DNA of 12,676 nucleotides, taken from assembly GCA_023415915.1 (NCBI GenBank), contig JAEZIZ010000152.1, positions 1-12,676 of the forward strand. The letters are read 5' to 3'. Shown one piece after another: positions 6,508 through 12,676 of this stretch. Numbering within the stretch: position 1 is the first letter of the stretch; the number at the start of each line of letters is the position of its first letter. Under the pieces are notes generated by a model. The model saw nothing but the letters and a program-made list of their open reading frames with translations, had not been told where the DNA came from and searched no databases. This stretch comes from Bacillota bacterium (GTDB taxonomy: Bacteria > Bacillota > Clostridia > Christensenellales > SZUA-584). Made by a program: the position numbers and the translations under genes.

Positions 6508-7313
6508 ACAACGTGCGTAACAAGCGACCGATCGTGCACTGTATTACGAATTACGTGACGGTGAACGACTGCGCTAATATGCTGCTCGCCGCGGGCGCAT
6601 CCCCCATAATGGCGGACGATATAGGCGAGGCGGAAGAGATCACCTCTATCTGCGGTGCACTCGATATAAACATAGGAACGCTGAATGAGCGCACGATAGC
6701 CTCCATGTTCAAAGCCGGGAAAGCGGCGAACGCGCTCGGCCGTCTCGCCGTGCTCGATCCCGTGGGCGCAGGCGCTTCCCCGCTGCGCACTAACACTGCG
6801 CTTAAGCTGCTCGAAGAAGTAAACTTCTCCGTAATACGCGGCAACATATCGGAGATCAAAACAATAAGCCAAGGAAGTGGCACGACAAAGGGCGTAGACG
6901 CCGATGTAAGCGACGCTGTGACGGAAAGTAGCCTGCCGGAAGCGGTACGCTTCGCCAAAGCGCTGAGCGCCAGTACAGGTGCTGTCGTCGCCATAACGGG
7001 GGCTATTGATATCGTTGCCGACGAGGGTAAAGCGTATATAATACGCAACGGCCATACCATGATGTCACAGATAACGGGTACCGGTTGCATGCTCACGGCG
7101 CTAATAGCGGCGTACTGCGGCGCAAATCCGGATAGATTGCTGGACGCTGCTGCGGCGGCAGTGGCTGCTATGGGGCTGTGCGGCGAAATCGCTTACAAAA
7201 GAACAAGCGAAGCGGGCGCGGGAACGGGTACGTTCCGCACGCTGCTCATCGACGCTATGAGCCAGTTGGACTCAGAGGCGCTGAATGGAGGTATAAAGGT
7301 TGAAATCGCTTAG
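6489..7313 (+). CDS. thiM: Hydroxyethylthiazole kinase ThiM
   Basis: ThiM phosphorylates 4-methyl-5-(2-hydroxyethyl)thiazole to the thiazole phosphate used by ThiE, a salvage step in the cytoplasm. The 274-residue length is normal. The N-terminal signature VHCITNYVTVNDCANMLLAA (16-35) is followed by SPIMADD (38-44), LDPVGAGAS (89-97) and RGNISEI (117-123). The anion-hole and catalytic region ITGTGCML has the active-site cysteine at 200. The frame is open to 6366, inside cytX, but ATG 6489 is the start because AAGGAG (6473-6478) lies 10 nt upstream and the family begins at this point. It overlaps the cytX stop by 19 nt and ends inside the start of thiE, so translation is probably coupled on both sides. 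Confidence 0.96.
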   Translation: MFEEMLNNVRNKRPIVHCITNYVTVNDCANMLLAAGASPIMADDIGEAEEITSICGALDINIGTLNERTIASMFKAGKAANALGRLAVLDPVGAGASPLRTNTALKLLEEVNFSVIRGNISEIKTISQGSGTTKGVDADVSDAVTESSLPEAVRFAKALSASTGAVVAITGAIDIVADEGKAYIIRNGHTMMSQITGTGCMLTALIAAYCGANPDRLLDAAAAAVAAMGLCGEIAYKRTSEAGAGTGTFRTLLIDAMSQLDSEALNGGIKVEIA

Positions 7314-7938
7314 ACAATCCTTGCTGCTCTACATTGTTACTGACCGCGCGTGGCTTAACGGCAATACGCTTTCCTCACAGGTGGAGCAGGCCGCAGCGGC
7401 GGGCGCCACCTGCGTGCAGCTCCGCGAAAAGGAGTTGGACTATGAAGAGTTTCTCGCCGAGGCGAAAAGCATAAAGGCAATAACGGACAGATACGGCATA
7501 CCATTAATAATAAACGACAGCGTAGACATAGCGCTCGCGTGCGGCGCGGACGGCGTGCATATAGGCCAGGGCGACATGCCTGCCTGCAAGGCAAGAAAGC
7601 TCATAGGAGACGGGCGCATACTCGGCGTGTCCGTGCAGACGGCAGCGCAGGCGCTTGCGGCGCAGCGCTGCGGTGCGGATTACCTGGGGGTGGGCGCGGT
7701 GTTCCCTACCTCCACAAAGCCGGACGCGGACGCCGTATCGTATGACACGCTTAAAAATATCTGCGGCTGCGTTAATATACCCGTCGTTGCCATCGGCGGT
7801 ATAACCGCTGCAAATATCACTTTTCTTGCCGGCAGCGGCATTGCCGGCGTGGCCGTCGTTTCCGCCGTGTTTGCGAGCTCCGACATCCCCCGCGCGACAG
7901 GCGAGCTGCTTAAGTCGGTAAGGCAGGTGGTCGTATGA
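7300..7938 (+). CDS. thiE: Thiamin-phosphate synthase ThiE
   Basis: ThiE joins HMP pyrophosphate and thiazole phosphate to give thiamin monophosphate and pyrophosphate. The 212-residue TIM barrel carries the family motifs in order: LYIVTD (10-15), VQLREKE (39-45), LIINDSVDIA (69-78), GVHIGQGDMP (85-94, with D92), GADYLGVGAVFPTSTKPDA (125-143), VVAIGGI (162-168) and GVAVVSA (183-189). No active-site residue appears lost. The start is TTG 7300, with GGAGG (7287-7291) 8 nt upstream; no better ATG exists near the conserved N-terminus. It overlaps thiM by 14 nt and shares an ATGA with the following HAD gene. In this operon its substrates come from ThiM and ThiD. Confidence 0.96.
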   Translation: MKSLRQSLLLYIVTDRAWLNGNTLSSQVEQAAAAGATCVQLREKELDYEEFLAEAKSIKAITDRYGIPLIINDSVDIALACGADGVHIGQGDMPACKARKLIGDGRILGVSVQTAAQALAAQRCGADYLGVGAVFPTSTKPDADAVSYDTLKNICGCVNIPVVAIGGITAANITFLAGSGIAGVAVVSAVFASSDIPRATGELLKSVRQVVV

Positions 7939-8585
7939 AGTACACGGGAGCGATATTCGATCTTGACGGTACGCTGCTCGATTCCATGCCGGTGTGGGAG
8001 AACTTAGGCAGAGACTATCTCATATCGCAGGGCGTTACGCCGCCGGAAGATATAGCCAAGGTCTTAAAGCCGATGAGCCTTGAGGAAAGCGCCGTGTATT
8101 TCCGAACGCGGTTCAATATACAGCGCTCCATAACAAAGATGACATACGATTTTGCCGCGCTTATAGAAAAGCAGTACGGAGAGCTTGTGCCGCTTAAACC
8201 GCATGCCTGGGAGCTGCTCGAGCGGTTTCACAAAGCGGGTGTTAAATGCTGTATCGTCACGGCGACCGCGCGCCATCTCGCCGAAGCCGCGCTTTCGCGC
8301 CTTGGCGTGCTGCGCTTTTTCGATTTTCTGCTTACGTGCACGGAAGTGGGATACGGAAAGGACAAGCCGCTAATATTCTTAAAGGCGCTCGAAAGGCTGG
8401 GCACCGCACAGCAGGAGACCATAATATTCGAGGACGCGCTTCATGCCGTGCAAACGGCAAAGGCGGCGGGGTTCAGCGTGGCGGGCGTGTACGACGATTC
8501 GGCGGCTTCCGATAAAGAGGCAATAATGAGCATCGCCGATTATTATATCTATTCGTTTGACGAGTGGGAGGAAACATGCAAATGA
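7935..8585 (+). CDS. HAD superfamily phosphatase in the thiamin operon
   Basis: This 216-residue HAD hydrolase resembles the beta-phosphoglucomutase/phosphatase subgroup. Motif I is FDLDGTLLDS (8-17; nucleophile D9, acid/base D11), motif II is VTAT (108-111), motif III is the lysine of GKDKP (about 142-145), and motif IV is FEDALHAV (165-172). A helical cap lies between motifs I and II. It is fully embedded in the operon, with a 4-nt ATGA overlap with thiE upstream and another with thiD downstream, so a thiamin-related phosphate ester is the likely substrate. Candidates are thiamin monophosphate (giving thiamin for a pyrophosphokinase such as ThiN), HMP-P/HMP-PP or thiazole phosphate. HAD enzymes acting on thiamin phosphate (plant TH2) and HMP-PP (E. 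coli Cof) are known. The exact substrate here is not determinable from sequence. Confidence 0.92.
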   Translation: MKYTGAIFDLDGTLLDSMPVWENLGRDYLISQGVTPPEDIAKVLKPMSLEESAVYFRTRFNIQRSITKMTYDFAALIEKQYGELVPLKPHAWELLERFHKAGVKCCIVTATARHLAEAALSRLGVLRFFDFLLTCTEVGYGKDKPLIFLKALERLGTAQQETIIFEDALHAVQTAKAAGFSVAGVYDDSAASDKEAIMSIADYYIYSFDEWEETCK

Positions 8586-9361
8586 AAAGCGTATTGACGA
8601 TAGCCGGCTCAGACTGCAGCGGCGGCGCGGGCATACAGGCGGATATAAAGACGATAACGGCGCACAGAATGTACGGCATGAGCGTAATAACGGCGCTGAC
8701 GGCGCAAAACACGACGGGCGTTTACGGCATTGAAGAATCGAGCCCGGATTTTGTCGCGCTTCAAATGAAGTGCGTGTTTGAGGACATATTCCCCGACGCC
8801 GTAAAGATAGGCATGGTATCGAATGCGGACATAATAAGGGTCATAGCCGCAAAACTTAAGGAGTACGGCGCGAAAAACATCGTCGTTGATCCGGTCATGG
8901 TATCGACGAGCGGCGGCAGGCTGCTTGAAGGCAGCGCTGAGCAAACGCTGAAAGACGTGCTTCTGCCTGTCGCGGATATCATTACGCCTAATATACACGA
9001 GGCCGAGGCGTTGTCGGGTATGTCCATTGGTAATGTTGGTGATATGCTAAAAGCGGCAGAACGCATCGCAAAAACGGTAAAGTGCGCGGTACTTATAAAA
9101 GGCGGACATCTTGAGCAAAGCGCGGACGACCTGCTGCTGGCGGGCGGAAAGGCCACCTGGCTCCGTTCGGAGAGGGTGGATAACCCCAACACCCACGGCA
9201 CCGGATGCACGCTGTCTTCGGCTATAGCCTGCAACCTCGCCGCAGGGCGTGGCCTTGACCGGAGCGTTAGAAACGCGAAGGAATACATAACGGGCGCGCT
9301 GAAAGCAAACCTCGATTTAGGCAAAGGCAGCGGCCCGCTCGATCACTGCTTATGCATATAG
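8582..9361 (+). CDS. thiD: Hydroxymethylpyrimidine/phosphomethylpyrimidine kinase ThiD
   Basis: ThiD phosphorylates HMP to HMP-P and then to HMP-PP, the pyrimidine substrate of ThiE. The 259-residue ribokinase-fold protein shows VLTIAGSDCSGGAGIQADIK (4-23), YGMSVITALTAQNT (31-44), VVDPVMVSTSG (101-111), ITPNIHEAEAL (134-144), LIKGGH (171-176) and the catalytic HGTGCTLSSAIA (205-216; GTGC at 207-210). I chose ATG 8582 because it makes an ATGA overlap with the HAD stop and lies 10 nt after GGGAGG (8566-8571). ATG 8576, two codons upstream, is possible but only 4 nt from that site. The stop is one base from the stop of the convergent lipoprotein gene, leaving no room for a terminator between them. 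Confidence 0.96.
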   Translation: MKSVLTIAGSDCSGGAGIQADIKTITAHRMYGMSVITALTAQNTTGVYGIEESSPDFVALQMKCVFEDIFPDAVKIGMVSNADIIRVIAAKLKEYGAKNIVVDPVMVSTSGGRLLEGSAEQTLKDVLLPVADIITPNIHEAEALSGMSIGNVGDMLKAAERIAKTVKCAVLIKGGHLEQSADDLLLAGGKATWLRSERVDNPNTHGTGCTLSSAIACNLAAGRGLDRSVRNAKEYITGALKANLDLGKGSGPLDHCLCI

Positions 9362-9362
9362 C

Positions 9363-11033
9363 CTAGTTGAGCAAAAGGTATGCGAACAGCGGGTAATGGT
9401 CGGAGAACTTGTTTACGACTAGCCTCGAGTTTACCACCTTTATGTTCTTTGAAACTATTATATTGTCTATCTCGTTGTAATCTATCGGTTTCTTCGAGTA
9501 GTCGTAGTATTTTGTCTCCTCCGTGTTCACAACGGTGTAATTCTTCAACGCTTTGAATTCGGAGATGCCCGCGTTGAAATCGCCCGTTACTATCTTGTAC
9601 TCGTTTTTGTCGCTGTCCAGCAGCTCTTTAAGCTTCGCGAACTGCTTTTTTCTTATCTCCGCCGAGTTGTAGGAAAAATGCGTGTTGTAAAACGATACCG
9701 CCTTGCCGTCTATGTTGACTACGGCCTTTTGTATTATGCGCCTCTCATAGCTGCCGCTGTCTAGCTCGTACGTTTTTATGCCGCTTAGGTCAAACTTTGA
9801 AAGTATGCCGTTGCCGTACTGCGAACCGTTCGAATAGTTTATCGTAGGCGAGAGTATGTTGTGCGACATATCCTTGGTTTTAAGGCTCGCGAGATTGTCT
9901 ATTATGTCGCTCGCGGTAAGGTCCTGAAACGCTTCCTGTATGCCCATTATGTCGGGCTGCTGGTCATAGATAAGCCGCCCCTGCATCAAAAGGTTGCCAT
10001 TGCCGCGCTTTATGTTCCACGTGCCCACCGTTAAGAGGTTGCGCGATATATACACTGAATACCTTACTTCCCCGTTCAGCGCTATGCGTACGGTCTTCAT
10101 GCCCGCGTCGGGCAGGTTAATCGTGAATTCGTTTCCGCTGCTGCCGTTTATCGCTACGGCAACGCCTTTGTTGGCCTTAACTTTAATCGTTACACTCTGT
10201 TTTGACGCCCTTACCACATAGCCGTATTCGTTGGGCGTAAACGAAGGATACAGCCTGCCGCCCGATATCGAAATGTCCGCGAGCTGCGTGTCGTCAACCT
10301 GCGCAGTAACGTCCAGATAACTCGAGCTTATATAAGCGGTCTTGCCTTCAAACTCTACTTTGTACCAGCCCTCGATAAAATCGTCGTGCGGAAGAATGCT
10401 TAGCTTGCTCCCCTTTTGTGCAACCCCTATTATCTCCGCGTCTGTGGAAGGAGCGCTTCTTACGTTGACGTCGCTGCTGCAGTTTACTATCTCGCCTGTA
10501 AAGTCGAGCGCGTATCCGTCCAGCGACGAGTCGAGACATATGTACATCCTGTTCACATACCCCGTCTTGCCGTCGTATTTCACCTTGTGCCATTGCGCGT
10601 TGACATTCGTTTTGAGTATCTGCACGAACGTCCCTTTTTGCAGCCTTGTGATTATGCCCGAATCCGGGCTCGGTTTGTCCCGGAACGCTACGTCCGAGCC
10701 TATTATCTCCCCGCTGTTTTTCACTATGCCCGCAGGTACCGGCGTACGCGCGGGCGGAGCGCTTTTGCTGGGCTCCGGCGTATCGCTTGGCTCGGGCGCC
10801 GTCGTCTTTACCGGCGTGGGCATGCTTTCGGCCGTAGGCGCTGCTGTAACCTCTGCGGACGGAGTGATTTCGGGCGGGGCGCTTGGTTCTGCGGGAGCCT
10901 GCGCCGGAACGGCAGCACACGACCCCAGCGCTATAACAACAGCCGCAGCCGCAATCATTTTAACAATCTTAAGTTTTGCCCTCGTCATCTTATCAATCAT
11001 ATGCTTGTATAAATTAATCATTTTGTTATCCAT
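9363..11033 (-). CDS. Lipoprotein with two SH3 domains, cadherin-like sandwich and EEP (endonuclease/exonuclease/phosphatase) domain
   Basis: This 556-residue surface protein starts with a lysine-rich segment, a hydrophobic core and the lipobox LGSC (lipid-modified Cys39). A Pro/Thr/Ala/Ser-rich linker runs from about 41 to 102. Two bacterial SH3 domains follow at about 108-166 and 180-241, each with a VxxR and a GWY/WHKV-like pattern. Next comes a cadherin-like beta-sandwich at about 250-331 (GGRLYPSFTPNEYGYVV to VYISR). The C-terminal EEP domain (334-556) has the metal and catalytic residues WN340, QE367, NTH452, GDFN (D485, N487), IDN (D523) and SDH (D545, H546). Expected activity is phosphodiester or phosphate ester cleavage outside the cell, with the SH3 domains holding it at the wall. 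The nucleic-acid, phospholipid or other substrate is unknown. The start is uncertain: 11033 lacks a Shine-Dalgarno, and ATG at codon 16 would give an ideal short signal peptide. Confidence 0.9.
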   Translation of the reverse strand: MDNKMINLYKHMIDKMTRAKLKIVKMIAAAAVVIALGSCAAVPAQAPAEPSAPPEITPSAEVTAAPTAESMPTPVKTTAPEPSDTPEPSKSAPPARTPVPAGIVKNSGEIIGSDVAFRDKPSPDSGIITRLQKGTFVQILKTNVNAQWHKVKYDGKTGYVNRMYICLDSSLDGYALDFTGEIVNCSSDVNVRSAPSTDAEIIGVAQKGSKLSILPHDDFIEGWYKVEFEGKTAYISSSYLDVTAQVDDTQLADISISGGRLYPSFTPNEYGYVVRASKQSVTIKVKANKGVAVAINGSSGNEFTINLPDAGMKTVRIALNGEVRYSVYISRNLLTVGTWNIKRGNGNLLMQGRLIYDQQPDIMGIQEAFQDLTASDIIDNLASLKTKDMSHNILSPTINYSNGSQYGNGILSKFDLSGIKTYELDSGSYERRIIQKAVVNIDGKAVSFYNTHFSYNSAEIRKKQFAKLKELLDSDKNEYKIVTGDFNAGISEFKALKNYTVVNTEETKYYDYSKKPIDYNEIDNIIVSKNIKVVNSRLVVNKFSDHYPLFAYLLLN

Positions 11034-11042
11034 TACTATACA

Positions 11043-11098
11043 GGCGGCGCATATTCATTGCAAGCCCGCCAAATGCGCATATGCCTTTTATTGCCGCC
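11043..11098 (-). promoter_or_regulatory. Possible structured leader before the lipoprotein gene
   Basis: GGCGGC (11043-11048) and GCCGCC (11093-11098) form complementary GC-only arms enclosing 44 nt, just upstream of the lipoprotein start. The enclosed segment has an ATATGCGC direct repeat on the coding strand and overlapping short palindromes. The leader also lacks a recognisable Shine-Dalgarno. No known riboswitch consensus was recognised. The structure could be chance in GC-rich DNA. Confidence 0.25.
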
Positions 11099-11250
11099 GC
11101 AAACATGAAATAATTGTAAACAATACACGCGTATAAAACAGAATATACCCAAAAAAGCGAATGTTTAGTATCGCCCGATATTTTATAAATGATAGTTATA
11201 TAAAAACCATAACATGATTGCAGATTAAATCTAAAAGCACGGAATCGCCT

Positions 11251-11892
11251 TTAAAGCAGTTCAAACCGGTTCTTTTCATATTTAATTATACCGTCGCGTT
11301 TCATCCATGACAGCTCGCGTGACAGCGCGCTGCGGTCCACGTCAAGGTATTCCGCCATCGCCGCACGCCCCATAGGGATCGCAAACGAGCGCGACCCGGC
11401 GCTGCGCGCTTCCCGCGTGAGAAATGTAATCACCTTTTCACGTATGGTCGGTCTTATGAGACAGTCGTTACGGTCGTGCAGCACGAGCGCCTTTTCCGCT
11501 ATGCCGTCGAGCAGGTTACCAATCAGCTTTGTATGGTGCGGACAGTCGCTTCGCTCAAGTATATTGTTTATCGGAATAAGCAGCACGCAGGCTCCACTCA
11601 GCGCCTGCACGGATACCGGGCTCGTCCTGTCATGGCTTGCGGCCAGCAGCACGCCTAAGTAACTGCCCGGCCCCAGCATTGTAACCGCAAAGAGTTTGCC
11701 GGACGCGTCGCACTTATAAGACCTTGCGCTGCCCGAAAGAAGTATCCCGACTTCGCTTACGGCCTCGCCCTCCCATATTATTGTCTCGCCTTTATTGTAT
11801 TCCCTCCTTACGGCGGAAAGGCGCGCAAGTATGGCCTCTATATCGCCGCTCTCTATGCCCTTAAACAGCGGCGACGCCTCTAAAACGCACAT
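11251..11892 (-). CDS. Crp/Fnr family transcriptional regulator
   Basis: This 213-residue regulator has an N-terminal cNMP-binding-type beta-roll (about 9-120: SPLFKGIESGDIEAIL, then KGETIIWEGEAVSEVGILLSG), a dimerisation helix (about 120-145) and a C-terminal winged helix-turn-helix (about 150-213). The recognition helix is in VDRSALSRELSWMKRDGII (185-203). The roll lacks the full cAMP-contact motif of E. coli CRP, and there is no N-terminal cysteine cluster as in FNR, so the effector is unknown. Five cysteines are scattered (2, 61, 102, 117, 144). The frame extends to 11970, but ATG 11892 is the real start: GGAGGA lies about 7 nt upstream and the protein then matches family length. It is divergent from the ECF S-component gene, its probable target, with a palindromic site between. 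Confidence 0.93.
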   Translation of the reverse strand: MCVLEASPLFKGIESGDIEAILARLSAVRREYNKGETIIWEGEAVSEVGILLSGSARSYKCDASGKLFAVTMLGPGSYLGVLLAASHDRTSPVSVQALSGACVLLIPINNILERSDCPHHTKLIGNLLDGIAEKALVLHDRNDCLIRPTIREKVITFLTREARSAGSRSFAIPMGRAAMAEYLDVDRSALSRELSWMKRDGIIKYEKNRFELL

Positions 11893-11912
11893 ATGCTTCC
11901 TCCGTCCTTTTG

Positions 11913-11926
11913 GTTGCACGTGCAAC
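11913..11926. promoter_or_regulatory. Perfect 14-bp palindrome, probable Crp/Fnr operator
   Basis: GTTGCACGTGCAAC is exactly self-complementary and lies in the 96-bp gap between the divergent Crp/Fnr and ECF genes. Crp/Fnr dimers bind such two-fold symmetric sites of about 14-22 bp. Its centre is about 41.5 bp upstream of the start inferred for the S-component transcript (class II activator position) and about 15 bp downstream of the start inferred for the regulator's own transcript (repressing position). Confidence 0.75.
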
Positions 11927-11954
11927 AGACTTTCGCGGAATATCATACTATACT
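11926..11954 (+). promoter_or_regulatory. Probable promoter of the ECF S-component gene
   Basis: TATACT (11949-11954, 5 of 6) is preceded by a 17-nt spacer and the weak -35 CAGACT (11926-11931, 3 of 6). The poor -35 touches the palindrome, as in class II CRP-activated promoters. The predicted start is near 11961. Confidence 0.5.
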
Positions 11955-11970
11955 CTTCATGAAAATCCAA
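11942..11970 (-). promoter_or_regulatory. Probable promoter of the Crp/Fnr gene
   Basis: On the minus strand, TTGGAT (11970-11965) and TATGAT (11947-11942, 5 of 6) are separated by 17 nt. The predicted start is near 11935, so the palindrome would lie inside the early transcript. The -10 boxes of the two divergent promoters are one base apart, so polymerase can hardly occupy both. Confidence 0.5.
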
Positions 11971-11988
11971 GCAGGAGGTTGCTTAGCG

Positions 11989-12525
11989 ATGGATAACAAA
12001 TCGCGTATCATATGGATTACAAGGACGGCCGTCTTCATAGCTCTGCTTATAGTGCTGCAGGCCGCCACCGCCCCCTTGGGCAATATACTCGTTACGGGTT
12101 CAATTATAAACATGCTGCTCATACTGTCGGTAATGACCTGTTCTCTTTCGTCCGGTCTCACGGTAGCTATGCTGTCGCCTGTACTTGCAAAGTTTTTCGG
12201 CATAGGCCCGTTTTGGAGCCTCATACCGTTTATCGTTCTTGGCAACATCACGCTCATATTCATCTGGCACTTTATCGGCAGAAGTAAAAAGCTTGGTCGT
12301 ATCGGCGCGTATACAACAGCGCTTATCGCCGCAGCGGCCGCCAAGTTCACGGTGCTTTACCTGGGCATCGTTCGGCTGGCCGTGCCGGTGCTGCTCAAGC
12401 TGCCGCCTCGGCAGGCAGCGGCGGTATCCGCCATGTTCTCGGTGCCCCAGCTTATAACGGCGGCGATAGGCGGCGCGGCCGCAATCGCCGTGCTGCCGCT
12501 GCTGAGAGCTGCTAGAAAAAGCTGA
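11989..12525 (+). CDS. ECF transporter S component (substrate unknown)
   Basis: This is a 178-residue hydrophobic protein with about five to six membrane segments, the size of energy-coupling-factor (ECF) substrate-binding S components for vitamins or metals. Features matching the group are TRTAVFIALLIVLQ near the N-terminus (the AxxxA-type helix that contacts the T component), APLGNILVTGSIINMLLIL, and LSPVLAKFFGIGPFWSLIPF followed by LGNITLIFIWHFIG. It does not show the recognisable ThiT or BioY signatures, so the ligand is open. No EcfA ATPase or EcfT gene is in the window, so it presumably shares a module encoded elsewhere. The frame opens at 11893, but ATG 11989 is chosen: AGGAGG (11973-11978) lies 10 nt upstream. 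Control by the divergent Crp/Fnr protein is inferred. Confidence 0.85.
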   Translation: MDNKSRIIWITRTAVFIALLIVLQAATAPLGNILVTGSIINMLLILSVMTCSLSSGLTVAMLSPVLAKFFGIGPFWSLIPFIVLGNITLIFIWHFIGRSKKLGRIGAYTTALIAAAAAKFTVLYLGIVRLAVPVLLKLPPRQAAAVSAMFSVPQLITAAIGGAAAIAVLPLLRAARKS

Positions 12526-12649
12526 CGGGCGCCCGAAAATCTTTATATAAATATGGCTATTAGGATGAATCATCAATGACAAGTCCGTAAAATAGGCCAA
12601 TGCCGGGTGTAGAATGTTGCCATAGTAACGGAAAAGGCGGAAAAGAGCT

Positions 12650-12676
12650 ATGGCAGCGAAGAAACGTGTTGGGTTA
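12650..12676 (+). CDS. Possible 5' end of a downstream gene (partial)
   Basis: An ATG at 12650 opens nine codons (MAAKKRVGL) before the window ends, preceded by a purine-rich GGCGGAAAAGAG that may hold a weak ribosome site. The 124 bp between the ECF gene and this ATG hold only the self-complementary CGGGCGCCCG (12526-12535) and AT-rich DNA. No family can be named. Confidence 0.3.

Noticed and set aside
6387..7055. Minus-strand open frame (222 codons) opposite thiM
   Set aside because: It is antisense to a canonical ThiM with all motifs, and its product shows no domain.
11113..11124. ATTGT-AA-ACAAT as a second Crp/Fnr site
   Set aside because: It differs in sequence, length and spacing from the perfect palindrome at 11913-11926 and resembles chance symmetry in AT-rich DNA.
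10342..11136. Plus-strand open frame (264 codons) opposite the lipoprotein gene
   Set aside because: The Ser/Leu/Ala-rich translation mirrors the Pro/Thr linker and signal peptide codons of the real gene. The opposite strand has lipobox, SH3 and EEP motifs throughout.
12526..12535. CGGGCGCCCG after the ECF gene as a terminator
   Set aside because: It is a palindrome without a loop and is followed by AAAATC rather than a U-tract. Termination here is not supported.
1..12676. tRNA/rRNA genes, CRISPR repeats, transposase or integrase genes, toxin-antitoxin pairs
   Set aside because: None recognised on either strand by eye; the only repeat array is the 40-bp duplication in the cytX leader.

Overview
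The window looks like a chromosomal segment of an anaerobic, Clostridia-type member of the Bacillota. The Shine-Dalgarno sites are strong AGGAGG types. The gene families are typical of gut Clostridia: a CytX/ThiM/ThiE/ThiD thiamin salvage set, a Crp/Fnr regulator beside an ECF S component, an AraC regulator with a fucose-permease-like MFS protein, and an SH3-domain lipoprotein. Base composition is moderately GC-rich, yet isoleucine is very often ATA. This is a family-level impression; no species can be named from the sequence alone. Genes are tightly packed and mostly intact, with no rRNA, tRNA, CRISPR array, transposase or phage gene seen.

Layout. Positions 1-69 may be the 3' end of an upstream gene. 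114-1490 (MATE efflux pump) and 1500-1964 (GNAT acetyltransferase) form a two-gene unit. An AraC regulator (2713-1943, minus strand) converges on and overlaps the GNAT gene. It is divergent from an MFS transporter (2860-4044) followed by a GH5 beta-glucanase with no signal peptide (4078-4995). Together these look like a small oligosaccharide uptake and degradation cassette with its own regulator.

5046-9361 is a thiamin salvage operon: promoter, TPP riboswitch, intrinsic terminator, a 40-bp tandem duplication in the leader, then cytX, thiM, thiE, a HAD phosphatase and thiD. All four gene junctions overlap (19, 14, 4 and 4 nt), which suggests translational coupling. The gene set imports hydroxymethylpyrimidine (HMP), phosphorylates HMP and the thiazole alcohol, and joins them to thiamin phosphate. 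No gene for making either moiety de novo is present here, and neither is thiL, so the HAD phosphatase is the most interesting member.

9363-11033 (minus strand) encodes a lipoprotein with two SH3 domains, a cadherin-like beta-sandwich and a C-terminal endonuclease/exonuclease/phosphatase (EEP) domain. 11251-11892 (minus strand) is a Crp/Fnr regulator, divergent from an ECF transporter S component (11989-12525). Between them lies a perfect 14-bp palindrome, placed at about -41.5 from the inferred start of the S-component transcript. The window ends with what may be the first codons of another gene at 12650.

I saw no wholly new defence or mobile system. The best leads are the palindrome-centred Crp/ECF switch, the four-domain lipoprotein, the HAD phosphatase in the thiamin operon, the cytoplasmic GH5 with its transporter, and the architecture of the riboswitch leader.
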